A stretch of 64,000 bases of DNA from Cephalotus follicularis (Eukaryota > Streptophyta > Magnoliopsida > Oxalidales > Cephalotaceae): NCBI GenBank assembly GCA_001972305.1, contig BDDD01001827.1:124001-188000 (forward strand). Direction: 5' to 3'. How positions within the stretch are numbered: the first letter of the stretch is position 1; the number at the start of each line of letters is the position of its first letter. The notes below the pieces were generated by a model. The model did no database searches and was not told where the DNA came from. It saw nothing but the letters and a program-made list of their open reading frames with translations. The translations under genes were made by a program, and so were the position numbers. Shown one piece after another: positions 1 through 10,870 of this stretch.

Positions 1-1703
1 AAGAATTGAAGTGTACGACACTACACAAGTCAATTCTCACATACACATGTCCGATCACACCTCGGACCACATATCTGAATTCACCTCAGATCACATAAAC
101 TAGAATCGATTCATACGCCTCTATCACATAGCGGCTCCACAAATCCACCTCATGGGATTCGTTCATACACTCAGAGACCTTATGCGCTTGCAAAGTACTT
201 ACGAATAGGCGATCAAAAACAAATTCTCCTTTGAAGTAAACAATCTAAAAGGCATTCAAAATCATATGTATAAGAGTTTAAAACACATCAGAATCATTAA
301 ACAGACTCTTAACAGTGTTTGGAAAAGATTCAGATCGATTCGGGGATCAAACGAATCAAAACAGTTGAAAACAGCACATTCCAGGGCAAAACAGTCGACT
401 AAACAGGGGTCCAGTCGACTGGGGAGGCTTGGCAGTCGACTGTTCATATGGTCCAGTCGACTACATAGTAAAAAATGCAGGTAGTCGACTGTGTTCTTCC
501 CTCCAGTTGACTACACAACCATTCCAGCCGACTGTCCACTAAGACAACCGACTATTCTGGGCGACAGAACAGTTGGAAATTCGACGATTTGCTACGAAAA
601 ATGGTTCAAATGTTTTCTACATTAAACTAGAGACATATGGACATAAACATATGATTATATATGACTTGTAGGTGATTTACAAACACAAATTTGACAAGGA
701 AACGACCTTTCAATGATTTAACTTGCAAAAAGGAAGCAAGAAGACATTGTATGTACATGTCCATTTTCTGTCTCTAATTGATTACAGATGCTATAAACTC
801 GGTTTGTGACATATATAGGTGCATAAAACGTGCAGATAACATTACTAACACAATGGCAACATGTTTAGACAAGAATCAAAGACTCAAAGACTCCAAGAGC
901 ACAAAAACTCAAAGTAAGCCATTGAAACAAAATATAATTAAAGGGAATGAATTTACTGACCTGTAATGATTCCCAGAACACAAAAACAGTAGGAATAACA
1001 CCACAACACTATCAAAATTAGGCTGTATACAAAACAGGGGCCAAAGAATACAAAACAAGAACATGTTTAGACATGTACAACAAACCAAGTGAATTTAACC
1101 CAAAAGAAACAACTAAGGATTGAGATTACCTCTTGAACTTTGAAGACTGAATTACACAGCAGATTATTGCACACCCACAATGCAGATTTGACAATGGCAT
1201 GTAAGAAAGATGGTGGGCAACATATAATATGGCAAAGATACACTAATAGAGGAGAATGGAGTAGACAAAAGGAGGACGAAAGGAACTTTTCTGGATTTAG
1301 ATATAGAAAATGAGAGACTTGACATGGCATTTGATGGTGGGATTTGCTGGAAAGAAGGAGGATGGTAGGAAGAAAGTAGGAGAAATAGATAAAATAGGAA
1401 AAAGGAAAATAAAAGAAATAAAAGGAATTAATAATAAAAGAATTAATGGATTTTAAAATGAAAATATAAATAATTGTTTTTAATAAATAATTTTGGATTA
1501 AAATAAAATAAATAAAACCCAACATAGCACAACATACCCAAATTTCAGACCGGTATCATTCCGCACAATTCACATAAACCCGATCATAGGGCAACCGAAC
1601 TTTTAAAATTAAACAAAATTAAAAGCCCAAAAACACATATAAAATTTGTAAAATATATTTACGAACCCATAAAAATACATTTACGAACGAACAGGGTATT
1701 ACA
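1..1703 (-). repeat. A1 3' LTR (partial, runs off window)
   Basis: On the minus strand this LTR starts TGTAATACCCTG at 1703, directly after a purine tract, and continues leftward past the window edge. It matches solo LTR A2 (47596-50235), for example the block with AGAATTGAAGTGTACG near position 3 and the palindromic array near 400-550. It contains no host gene; the short open frames in it are chance frames of LTR sequence. Confidence 0.92.
392..555 (-). repeat. CAGTCGACTG palindrome array in A1 LTR
   Basis: About eight copies of CAGTCGACTR or close variants (CAGCCGACTG, CAGTTGACTA). Most starts are 20-21 bp apart, with one longer gap of about 29 bp. The core CAGTCGACTG is a perfect 10-bp palindrome. 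The spacers differ from one another, so the palindrome rather than the whole unit is conserved. The same array occurs in the K LTR, A2 and A3, and as the CAGCCGACTG variant in C1, C2 and H. Confidence 0.9.
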
Positions 1704-1715
1704 TCCACCCCCCCT
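1704..1715 (-). other. A1 polypurine tract
   Basis: On the minus strand the sequence immediately before the 3' LTR is AGGGGGGGTGGA, the purine run expected to prime plus-strand DNA synthesis. K has an equivalent tract at 45727-45738. Confidence 0.9.
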
Positions 1716-1757
1716 AAAAAGAAGACTTCGTCCCGAAATCACAAACACAAACATACA

Positions 1758-4700
1758 TCAAACAAACAAGTGCGGATAACGCTCCCGAATATGCTCCTCA
1801 AGCTCCCAAGTAGCCTCACGTTCGGGATGATTCCTCCACAGCACTTTCACAAAAGAAACGGTCTTGCTACGCGTCACCCGTTCTTGTCGATCCAAAATAC
1901 CCTCGGCCTCCTCGTCACAAGACAAATCCTCACGAATGCTGTCCAACGGATAGTGAACCACATGCAGAGGATGATACTGATAGCCCCTCAGAAAAGATAC
2001 GTGGAACACATTATGGACATGTGCTAACTGCGGAGGCAAAGCTAACCGATAAGCGACCGCGCCGATCTTCTCCACAACTTCAAAAGGTCCAATAAACAGC
2101 GAACTCAACTTTCCTTTCAGCCCAAAACGTCGGACTCCTTTCCAAGGTGAAACTTTCAAGAACACATGTTCGCCGACCTTGAACTCCAAGTCCCTCCGAT
2201 GTCTGTCCGCATAACTCTTCTGTCGAGATTGAGCCACTTTCAATCTCTCCCTTGCTATTGCCACTTTCTCCGTAGTGATCTGCACTAGCTCGGGTCCCTC
2301 GATAACTCGTTCTCCAACTTCATCCCAACATGTCGGAGCACGGCATTTCCTCCCATACAGAGTTTCAAACGGAGCCATACCGATACTAGAATGCCAACTG
2401 TTATTGTAGGCAAACTCCACCAAGCTCAAATACTCATCCCAGCTCCCAATCCACTCCAAAGCACAAGACCTCAACATATCCTCTAAAGTCTGGATGGTTC
2501 TCTCAGTCTGCCCATCTGTTTGTGGATGAAAAGCTGTACTGTAACTGAGCCTAGTACCCCAAGCTTTCTGAAACCCTTTCCAAAACCGTGATGTCAAACG
2601 AGGATCCCTATCGGAAACAATGGATACCGGAGTCCCATGCAGTCTCACTATCTCCTGCTGAAACATCTCAGCCAAACGGTCAACAGAAAAGTCTTATCGG
2701 ATAGCCAGGAAGTGAACCGATTTCGTCAATCGATCCACTACTACCCAGATAGCATCATGCCTTCTGAAAGTTCTTGGCAAACCCGTAACAAAATCCATCG
2801 ATATACTTTCCCATTTCCATACCGGAACCTCTAAGGGTTGTAACAAACCATTAGCACGCTGGTGTTCAATCTTTTCTTGCTGACAGATCAAACACTTCCA
2901 AACGTACTCCGCAACATCCCTTTTCATTCCATTCCACCAGAAATTCTTCTTCAAGTCCTTATACATTTTCGTAGAACCCGGATGTATAGAAAATGGAGAA
3001 CTGTGTGCCTCAGACAAAACAGCATCTCTGATAGAAGAATCTGACGGAACACACAACCGATTACCCAGCCATATCACACCATGCCCATCCGTACGAAACT
3101 CTGATTTCTTACCCTTTTCAACATTTTGGACTAAGGCCCAAAGCTCACCATCGTCACTCTTAGCTGTCTTAATCCGAGATACAAGAGTAGGCTCAACATT
3201 CATCACAGGAAAACAACCATCAGAACCCCGAACATACAGATGCAAATCCATCAGTTTCATATCAGCTATCAACTGCGGCTGAGTAAGCAAAGCCGCTATA
3301 CTCCCAGAACTCTTCCGACTTAGAGCATCAGCTACCACATTTGCTTTACCAGGATGGTACTGAATTTTCAAGTCATAGTCCTTCAGAAGTTCTAGCCACC
3401 TTCTCTGACGCATGTTCAACTCTTTCTGCGTAAAGATGTACTTGAGACTCTTATGATCGGTAAAGACGTCACAAGTTTCTCCATACAAGTAGTGCCTCCA
3501 AATCTTCAACGCAAACACTACCGCTGCCAACTCGAGATCATGTGTAGGATAGTTCACTGCATAAGGCTTCAACTGTCTCGAAGCATAAGCTATCACATGA
3601 CCGTGATGCATCAGAACACATCCCAAACCCTTCTAAGAAGCATCACTGTATATCTGGTATCCACTCGACCCATATGGTAAACGAAGAATTGGTGCTGACA
3701 CAAGACCATTCTTCAATTTCTCGAAGCTTGCTTCTCGCTCCTCATTCCATAAAAAACTTTGCCCCCTTTCTCATAATCTGAGTTAGTGGTAGGGCTATAG
3801 AGGAAAAGCCTTCCACGAACCGCCTATAATATCCAGCCAAACCCAAGAAGCACCTAACCTCCGTCACTGTGGTAGGTCTTGGCCATTTCGTAATAGCCTC
3901 AACTTTAGCAGGATCCACACAAATACCTTCAGCTGTGACCACATGACCCAAAAATGCCACCTGATCCAACCAGAACTCACACTTCGAGAACTTCGCGTAC
4001 AACTGATTCTTGCTCAGAATCCCCAACACAATGCGAAGCTACTCTTCATGCTCTTCCCTCGACTTGGAATACACAAGAATGTCATCTATGAACACTATAA
4101 CAAACTGATCCAAGTACTCATGAAAAACCCTATTCATCAAATCCATGAAAACTGTAGGTGCATTAGTGAGTCCAAAAGGCATCACCAAAAACTCATAATG
4201 CCCGTGACCGATTACGGAAAGCAGTTTTTAGGCACATCTTTATCCTTTATCCGAAGCTGATGATATCCCGATCTCAAATCGATCTTCGAGAAATACCGAG
4301 CACCTTGGAGTTGATCAAACAAGTCATCAATCCTAGGTAGCGGGTATTTATTCCGAACAGTGATTCGGTTCAACTCTCTGTAATCTATACATAACCTCAT
4401 AGACCCATCTTTCTTCTTCACAAAAAGAACCAGAGCACCCCACGGTGAAACACTCGGCCGAATGAAACCCCGATCTAACAACTCTTGCAACTGTTCCTTC
4501 AACTCTTGCAGTTCCAAAGGTGCCATTCTGTATGGTGCCTTAGATATCGGTGCCGCCCCGGGAATGAGTTCGATGGTAAACTCCACTTCCCGTTGCGGTG
4601 GCAAACCCGGTAGCTCCTCCGGTAACATATCAGAAAATTCTCGCACAACAGGGTAGTCTTCAAGGCGAGGCTCAACCTTTGAGACATCCTTCACAACAGC

Positions 4701-5229
4701 TAAGAAACCTTCAGCGCCCTTAGCTACCAACTTCCGAGCTTTTAAAGCGGATATAACTTTCACTTCCTTCCTCAGCTGTGAACTCTGATAAACAAAATAA
4801 GGACTATTCACATCCCCAAACAGAACTCTCCGAGTATAGCAGTCGATCGTAGCCCAATGTTGATCCAACCAGTTCATTCCAAGAATCATATCGAAGTCGT
4901 ACATATCGATAGGCAAAAGGTCCGAATCACGAACCTGATCATCAAAAACAAGAGGACAAGCATAAAAGCACTCAGATATCACAACAGAAGAACCCGTAGG
5001 GGTCAAAAGAACCAAGGCTGAATCAAGCAACTGGGAAGACATCCCAAGATGCCGAACAAAAGACCTCGCTACAACCGAGTGGGTCGATCCAGTATCATAA
5101 AGAACATAAGCCCTACGGTTACCAACATAAATAAGGCCCAAAACAGTACCTGGTGCGTTAGCTGCCTGCTGAGTCGTGATAGCAAAGACACGACCTCCCA
5201 CGTTGCGCTGTCCATGATCTGCATTGTTT
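1758..5229 (-). pseudogene. pol: A1 pol: protease, RT, RNase H, integrase, chromodomain
   Basis: Fossil polyprotein read on the minus strand. Aspartic protease with YDTGSTHS near 5080-5105; reverse transcriptase about 3740-4640 with [26 protein letters not shown] and the FIDD catalytic box near 4082-4096; RNase H about 3280-3630 with [13 protein letters not shown] and the end DALSRKS; integrase with an H2C2 zinc-binding region about 2860-2980, catalytic core about 2330-2840 ([30 protein letters not shown]), and a C-terminal segment ending near 1758 with [16 protein letters not shown], typical of the chromodomain-like tail of plant chromoviruses. The order PR-RT-RH-IN is that of Ty3/gypsy. It is broken at a few places and is not expected to make a working enzyme set. 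It is collinear with the pol of K. Confidence 0.93.
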
Positions 5230-6305
5230 CTTTTCCTTTCCTTTGCAAGTGGGTCAGGACAATCCTTCACGAAATTCCCTTTTTGTCCACACACAAAACA
5301 GGCTCCACTAGCCTTGTAACACACTCCCACTGGATGTTGTCTACCACACGCATCACACTTGGCAATCTGGACATCCGCAGCTCCCTTAGTCTGCCTTTGG
5401 TCATTACCGGGATATTGCTGTCCTCGGTTATCATTTCTTTTCCCACGCTTACTATTCCTATTCTTATTCTGTCCAGAACCTTGCCCCTGAGAATCACCTC
5501 TGTTTCTCTTTCTGTCAAACTCCTGTCGAGCAGCCTGGAAATCTAACCTTTCCAGCTCAATGTTCATAGCCGCATTAGCCACTTCAGATACATCAGCAAA
5601 CCTGGTGTTGATCAATTTACCCCGGAACTGACAGTGCAACTTGCATTTGAACTTTTCTGCCTGCTCCAATGCTGTTCCTGCAGCGGACCCAGCAAAACCA
5701 GCAAGTCTAGTGAATCGGGTCAAGAACTCTGTCACCGACTCTCCATTCTTCTGTCTGGTATTGATAAACTCTCTGGCGTAAGCCTCCTTATCAGCGGTGG
5801 GAAAGTACTGCTGATAAAAGACCTCGCAACACTCAGACCAGGGCAAAGTCTCCGCATAGTTGCCACCTTTAGCCAAAATCACAGCTTTCCACCATTTCTG
5901 AGCATCACCCTCAAGCTTATACATAGCTAACTTAATCTTCTGTTCATCACTGCAACCAAGCACATCAAAGATCTTGTCCATATCAGCAATCCAGTGCTCA
6001 GCTTCCACCGGATTCACGGCTAAGCTGAAAGACTGCGGTCTCTGCTTCTGGAACCGCTCTAGCCTAACATAAGTAGGCGTAACAGTCCTGTCCCCAGCAG
6101 CATCTCTTCCCAACTGGACATCAGCTGGAGCATCATTAGCAACAACCGGCTCTCTACGGTCCTGATTCTGATTCTGTTCATTAAACACGCGTCGTATCTC
6201 CTGAGCGACTGCCTGTCGTACAAGCTCCTCCATAGTAGGCTCATTTCTAGCTTCCTGAGCCTCAACGGGTGCAGTCCTCCGAGCAGGGTTCCTTGTACGT
6301 GCCAT
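5230..6305 (-). pseudogene. gag: A1 gag (capsid, zinc knuckle)
   Basis: The gag part begins [18 protein letters not shown] at 6305 on the minus strand, an N-terminus shared with K at 37314. The retrotransposon capsid domain contains [20 protein letters not shown] and KWWKAV (about residues 95-150). A basic, glycine- and asparagine-rich stretch follows, then the zinc knuckle [14 protein letters not shown] near 5270-5310. Gag would coat the RNA and assemble the particle; here gag and the start of pol lie in one open frame, as in chromoviruses that make a single polyprotein. It is treated as a fossil because the downstream pol is broken. Confidence 0.92.
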
Positions 6306-6458
6306 CTACGAAAAGGCGTTCAAACATAAAACATCACAAGGAACATAGCAGAAAGCAGAAAACATATCAGAAAATCATAAGCGAAACAGCCTAACCCGGT
6401 GTCTACCCAATCTCACAGGTCAAACCTAGTTAGGTCTTCTAAGGAAACAAAACCTATA

Positions 6459-6470
6459 TCTCTGATACAA
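6459..6470 (-). other. A1 primer-binding site (iMet tRNA type)
   Basis: On the minus strand, six bases after the 5' LTR, the sequence reads close to TGGTATCAGAGA, the usual complement of the 3' end of plant initiator-Met tRNA. The matching site of K is at 37150-37161. Confidence 0.85.
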
Positions 6471-6476
6471 AAATTC

Positions 6477-7026
6477 TGTAACACCCCCGGACGGCGGGAG
6501 TCGTCACAGGGTCATATCATAGCATAACACTAACTTATCTGAACATAAACATTACTTATTAATCAAAAACAGCCAAAAACGTGGCAGTCATATCTTAACA
6601 GAAAACTTAAAATTTTAACATATTAAGTAGTTGCGAAAAACTCAAAAGATAATTCAGTTCCAATTTAAAGCATAAAACATAATAATCCATTTTTTTGACC
6701 ACTAAACATAACATAAGGATGAAAAAGGAAAATTAAAGAAATAAAAGGAATTAATAATAAAAGAATTAATGGATTTTAAAATGAAAAGATAAATAATTGT
6801 TTTTAATAAATAATTTTGGATTAAAATAAAATAAATAAAACCCAACATAGCACAACAAACCCAAATTTTGGACCGGTATCATTCCGCACAATTCACATAA
6901 ACCAGATCATAGGCAAACCGGACTTTTAAAATTAAACAAAATTAAAAGCCCGAAAACACATATAAAATTCGTAAAACATATTTACGAACGCGTAAAAATA
7001 CATTTACGAACGAACAGGGTATTACA
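6477..7026 (-). repeat. A1 5' LTR (short form)
   Basis: Bounded on the minus strand by TGTAATACC at 7026 and GGGTGTTACA at 6477. At 550 bp it is far shorter than full LTRs of the family (A2 is 2640 bp), so it is internally shortened. Both ends match the other A LTRs well. It directly abuts B1 sequence at 7027. Confidence 0.92.
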
Positions 7027-7137
7027 GAGTTAATCATGCATGTATGATTACATGAATATATGAGTTGGTTGTGTAAAGGATGGATTTGATAACGGCTTGG
7101 TGTGTTAAAACTGTGGAAAAAGACGTTCTGGGTTGTA

Positions 7138-7575
7138 AAGACATCGACGTCTATGTGAAGACGTCGATGCCTTCGTGAAAAAAAATGTGAAAGACATCGA
7201 TGTCTTTTGATAGACATCAACGCCTTTTCTGGGTAATCGTAGAACTGTAATGTTCATTTCAGATGGCAATCTAGCCACTTGGAACCACCTGTTTGGTTTC
7301 AAACTGATGTTCTGGTTATATTCTTGTTAACCAGTAGCATGCGTTACACGTTTAGAGAGTGAGATTAGTTTACTTGAAGGATGAAAAGGCCGGATTCTAC
7401 CCTCTAGAATCAAGGCTCATGAACTGATACTCTATGGTATGATAAAGACATCGACGTCTTTATGAAGACATCGACGTCTTTGGTCTAAAAACGCCTGGGA
7501 ATATTTGTACATGGGATTGACGCCTTAGTATAAAGACGTCGACGCCTTAGGGATTGACATAGACGCCTTTTCCTC
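7138..7575 (+). repeat. GACRTCGAYGTC near-palindrome array in B1
   Basis: Two clusters of GACATCGACGTC-like 12-mers. Cluster one has copies starting near 7140, 7160, 7192 and 7213; cluster two near 7447, 7467 and 7534. Neighbouring copies in a pair are 20-21 bp apart. The motif with its flanks (AAGAC...GTCTT) is an inverted repeat around a GTCGA core. The same motif array occurs in B2, B3 and, unexpectedly, in the copia LTR of P (35530-35660). Confidence 0.88.
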
Positions 7576-8070
7576 TGATTACTGGAATTTCGCTCGAATG
7601 GGACCCGCTAAACCCGAAACGACTCTAGGAACGAACCTAGATGCATTCTGAGCATATGTTTGCATTGTTACTGTGATTTACATTATGGTTGCTTTCTAAA
7701 AGTGTTAGCCATTTTGAAAAGCTTGTATGATTATAATAATCATTTCCTACGAAAATGTATATTTGTCAACATATGGATTTATATATTTTTGAAATGATTG
7801 GGGAAGTATTTCCAATGACGGAGAAATGTTTTAAAGGATTGATTATGCAATTAAATGTATTGTGCGAATATGTATATTTGTCAAATATGAATTTATATAT
7901 TTTTGAAATGATTGGGGAAGTATTTCTAACGATGGAGAAATGTATTGTTTTAAGTTTAATAACTTATCACAACTTGTGAACGGAATAATATATTTTAAAT
8001 AAATATATTTGATCAAGTAATTATAATTTATTGCTTGACTTGTACTGTGCAATGCTTGTGCCTGTTGATT

Positions 8071-8180
8071 ATTAGCCGCCGTGCTAATAACTTGTTGATT
8101 ATTAGCCACCGTGCTAATAACTTGTTGATTACTTTGCCACTGTGCTAGTGACTTGCTGTTGGTTTAGCCGCCGTGCTAAA
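8071..8180 (+). repeat. 30-bp repeats carrying a TTAGC-N6-GCTAA stem-loop
   Basis: Roughly three and a half tandem units. The first two are exactly 30 bp, and each carries TTAGCCRCCGTGCTAA, a perfect 5-bp inverted repeat around a six-base loop. The third unit is diverged and the fourth restores TTAGCCGCCGTGCTAA. Reverse-complement relatives are in B2 (17160-17230) and B3 (38445-38530), and a looser version is in the C-family LTR (13290-13510 and 28490-28700). Confidence 0.88.
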
Positions 8181-8695
8181 CAACTTACGGAGGACTTGCT
8201 CCAAAACTGTTCGCAAACGAGGATGGAGTAAGAGTGCATGACGTTGGGGCCAGAAGGTGGCGACGGTCATGACGATTGGCTTGTCTGGTTCCTTTTTGGG
8301 AACATATTTGTAACGCCCGGGATTTTCGTTAATGTGTAATATTGCTTTTCTAATGTAATTTTGTACGTGGAATTAATGAGGATTGTGTTTTTCCCCTTTG
8401 ATATGGTAAAAGTTCCAAGAAAAAGTGTGTTTGTGTGCTTTTCGTGCAGGGGGCAGCTGACTGCCACAGGGAGGCAGCCGATTGGACTCCCCTGGTGAAG
8501 GTGGCAGCCAGCTGCTGTGAGGAAGTAGTCGACCATTTTGAGTGTCGGCAGAAGCAGTCGACTGCCAAGCCATGGTAGCCGACTGCCATGCGCCAGACAG
8601 CCACGTGCTGTCAGCCTTTAAGTGGTGAAAAGTGGGTGTTTTGGCATTTGTGGGCATTTGGCAGAGAGAGGGGCCGGGTCTCCTTGATAAAAACA

Positions 8696-8704
8696 CAACT
8701 TCCT
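8696..8704 (+). promoter_or_regulatory. Putative TATA box of C-family LTR
   Basis: GATAAAAAC followed at about 20-40 bp by a pyrimidine-rich stretch (CTTCCTCTCCTCAATC) that could be the initiator. The pair is conserved at 11537-11545 (C1 3' LTR), 27033-27040 and 29456-29463 (C2, as CATAAAAAC). If correct, the large palindromic array downstream lies in the transcribed part of the LTR. Confidence 0.55.
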
Positions 8705-9121
8705 CTCCTCAATCTCCATCTCCTCTATGATTCAAGGGTGTTTGAAGGTGAGTTTGAGAGTGAAAGTGTGTGTGTGTGTGTTGTGGACATACGGAGCTTG
8801 GTGTTGAACCGTGACTTGGAGGCTCGGACCAGTGGAGGAGCCAGACCCGTGGAAGGCTGCTGGACGCATTGGAGGTGCAAGGGCCTCAGATCTAGGACTT
8901 AAAGAGGTGGATTGCAACTCCTAACTTGGAGTTCTGAGGTAGGGGAAAGCTATATTTGTGATTCAAAGTCATTTATAATGATGTTATGAGTGAAATGCAT
9001 ATGCGATATTATGATAGAAGCATAGATATGTGTTGTGGTGATAGTGTTTGTGGTTTTGAATGGTTTAAATGTGGATTGGAGTGTGTGATTTGCTGCTGTT
9101 TTTGAGCACTGCCCATAGGGG

Positions 9122-9567
9122 CAGTCGACTGTCCTGGGAGGACAGCCGACTGTCCAAGGCTAGCAGCCGACTATTCGTGAGGAACAACCGACTGTCCAAG
9201 GAGAACAGCCGACTGGGCATTGGAGCCAGTCGACTGTTTGTGCCTGGAATTGCAGGTTCCTTCCTATTGATTGTGTAGCCGACTGCCAAGGAAGGCAGCC
9301 GACTGTGTGGTGGTGCAGCCGACTGTCTTGGGTAACAACCGACTGTCCACGTGTCACTCTCCCGGACATGCTGGGACAGGTGGCAGCAAGGAATGTGTAT
9401 TGTATTGGACCAGCCGACTGCTAAGTGAGGGACAGGCGACTGCCAAGGAGGGCAGCCGACTGTTGGTATGGGACAGCCGACTGCCAAGGAGGGCAGCCGA
9501 CTGCCAAGTATGGGACAACCGACTGTTGAAGGATAACAGCCAACTGTCTGTGAGAAACAGCTGACTG
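9122..9567 (+). repeat. CAGCCGACTG palindrome array in C1 5' LTR
   Basis: About twenty copies of CAGYCGACTG or close variants. The first six start every 21 bp from 9122; a second run near 9278-9350 is spaced 20 bp; further copies follow to 9567. Ten bases are conserved and the next 10-11 vary but tend to read TCCAAGGAGGA or CCAAGGAGGG. Perfect palindromes (CAGTCGACTG) alternate with the one-base variant CAGCCGACTG. A sparser group lies upstream of the TATA box at about 8452-8588. Confidence 0.92.
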
Positions 9568-9658
9568 GTTGGGACCGTTTTGCATTGTGAGCATATGTGT
9601 GCATATTGTACTGTGTTAGAGATGACTACTAATGACATCTTTTCCATATAGGAACAAG

Positions 9659-10870
9659 ATGGACGGTCGGAGAAGACGCGGAAGGCATGGGTTTGTTAAC
9701 GAGAATGTTCTCGAGGGAATGAATGTTGGAGGAGATCCTATGGATGATGTTCCACAAGGAGCTGCTAATGTGAATGTGCCGGGGGCAGCACCCGGAGTGA
9801 GAGATCCGTTGGATCGCATCGCTGATTTCTTTCAGCAGCAGATGGCTGCCTATCAGCAACAGATGGCTGCTAACGCAGCAAATATGGAGGAGATGCGGCG
9901 ACTGTACGCCCAGGCTCAGCCTCAGTACATGGCTCCGGCTCAGGGTGCATATGATGACGATAATCAGTGTGGGAGGGACCTAGAAAGGTTCATGAGGCAG
10001 AGTCCACCGAGCTTCAGAGGAGAGCTGGATGCTACCATTGCTGAGCGGTGGTTACTAGATCTGGAAAAGATCTTTGATGTTATGAACTGTACAGATAACC
10101 AGAAACTAAAGTTCGCTGTGTACCGTGTTTGGGGTGAGGCCATCCACTGGTGGGAGATGGTCAAGGCAAAGTGGGAGTCGACTGGACTCGGTTGTACTTG
10201 GGAGGGGTTCCGGAAGGAGTTCCTCGATGCTTATGTGACCCGACTTGAGCAAGAACGGAGGGAGACAGAGCTCCTGGAGCTACGTCAAGGAGAAATGACT
10301 GTGGCAGAGTATACAGCAAGGTTTATGGAGCTAGCCAGGCATTCCCCCTATCTGGTAGCTGACGATGGTAAAAAGATACGGAGGTTTTTGAAAGGTCTGC
10401 GATCGGATCTTCGGTCAAGGATCAGGGCTATGGAACTAGGGACTTTTGTGGAAGTCGCTCAGAAGGCAAGGTTGTTAGAGAGTATCTCAAACGAGGACCG
10501 TGCGGAAAGGGCTTGTAGGCAGCAGAGCAAACAGGGCCCTACTCAGTTCAGGCCAGCGTCATCACAATGGCAAGGCAGTGATTCTCCGCCCAGATCGTCT
10601 GAGAACCACTCTCAGAAGACTGCCACCCAAGGAACTCCTAGTCAGGGGAGTAATGTAAGGCCTGGTGTTTGTTTCCACTGTGGTCGTACCGGTCATCAAG
10701 TAAAGGATTGTCGGGTAAAGAAAGGGCTGTGTATGAAGTATGGAGCATCTGGTCACTTGGTGAGGGATTGTCCAGAGATTTCTATGGCAGTAACCGCAAG
10801 ACCTACTGGCGGTAGTGGCGCTACAGCTGGGCCTTCACAGCGAAGGGACACCGGCGAGGGCATCATGTGA
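9659..10870 (+). CDS. gag: C1 gag, single open frame (403 aa)
   Basis: Structural protein of a gypsy retroelement. I start it at the ATG at 9659 (MDGRRRRGRHG), because the H gag remnant has its ATG at the equivalent place; the frame is also open upstream to 9632. After a low-complexity region rich in Q, A and M (about residues 55-95), the retrotransposon capsid domain runs about residues 115-270 with FRGELDATIAERWL, EKIFDVMNC and FLKGLRSDLRSRIRAME. A basic linker and zinc-knuckle region follow, with CFHCGRTGHQVKDC near residue 340. The frame is uninterrupted although the LTRs around it have diverged by several percent, and no pol follows. Its product would package RNA into particles; this copy alone could not reverse-transcribe. 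Confidence 0.88.
   Translation: MDGRRRRGRHGFVNENVLEGMNVGGDPMDDVPQGAANVNVPGAAPGVRDPLDRIADFFQQQMAAYQQQMAANAANMEEMRRLYAQAQPQYMAPAQGAYDDDNQCGRDLERFMRQSPPSFRGELDATIAERWLLDLEKIFDVMNCTDNQKLKFAVYRVWGEAIHWWEMVKAKWESTGLGCTWEGFRKEFLDAYVTRLEQERRETELLELRQGEMTVAEYTARFMELARHSPYLVADDGKKIRRFLKGLRSDLRSRIRAMELGTFVEVAQKARLLESISNEDRAERACRQQSKQGPTQFRPASSQWQGSDSPPRSSENHSQKTATQGTPSQGSNVRPGVCFHCGRTGHQVKDCRVKKGLCMKYGASGHLVRDCPEISMAVTARPTGGSGATAGPSQRRDTGEGIM

Larger units (their letters stand above)
1..7026 (-). mobile_element. A1: Ty3/gypsy chromovirus (Tekay/Del-like), minus strand
   Basis: A nearly complete LTR retrotransposon reading right to left: 5' LTR (6477-7026), PBS, gag, protease, reverse transcriptase, RNase H, integrase with a chromodomain-like tail, polypurine tract, and a 3' LTR running off the left edge. 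LTR-pol order and the integrase tail place it among plant chromoviruses; assignment to the Tekay/Del clade is an inference from long LTRs and gag style. Coding parts closely resemble those of K (36398-51143), so both belong to one family. The aligned parts of its two LTRs differ by about 5% by eye, implying an age of the order of 2 million years at usual plant rates. It is broken, with roughly three or four interruptions in pol. It sits inside LTR B1, whose sequence resumes at 7027; the left flank is outside the window, so the TSD cannot be checked. Confidence 0.93.
7027..8308 (+). repeat. LTR B1, left visible segment
   Basis: This stretch is the reverse complement of B-family LTR sequence seen in B2 and B3. 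For example, the block following A1 at 7027 corresponds to the minus-strand LTR B3 around 39475-39520, and the end at 8285-8303 matches the segment near 38315. It is therefore a plus-oriented B LTR cut by A1 on the left and by C1 on the right. It resumes at 14248. Whether B1 is a solo LTR or the 3' LTR of a full element cannot be decided, because its left end is outside the window. No gene is seen in it. Confidence 0.85.
8309..9616 (+). repeat. C1 5' LTR (shorter than the 3' LTR)
   Basis: Aligns with 11160 to about 12508 of the C1 3' LTR, from TGTAACGCCCGGG through the promoter region and the palindromic array. Only the first part of the LTR is present here (about 1.3 kb against 3.1 kb), and the gag leader follows. 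No separate PBS is visible in this copy. Confidence 0.88.

Noticed and set aside
5049-5546. A 165-residue plus-strand frame
   Set aside because: Shadow of A1 gag-protease on the opposite strand; the sense reading has clear gag and protease motifs.
9122-9567. CRISPR-like array
   Set aside because: Regular short repeats with variable spacers recall CRISPR, but the repeat is 10 bp, spacers are 10-11 bp and resemble each other, the array recurs in LTRs, and the DNA is plant nuclear.
9065-9604. A 179-residue minus-strand gene
   Set aside because: Product of a 21-bp period array that stays open in several frames; listed as a finding, not annotated as a CDS.
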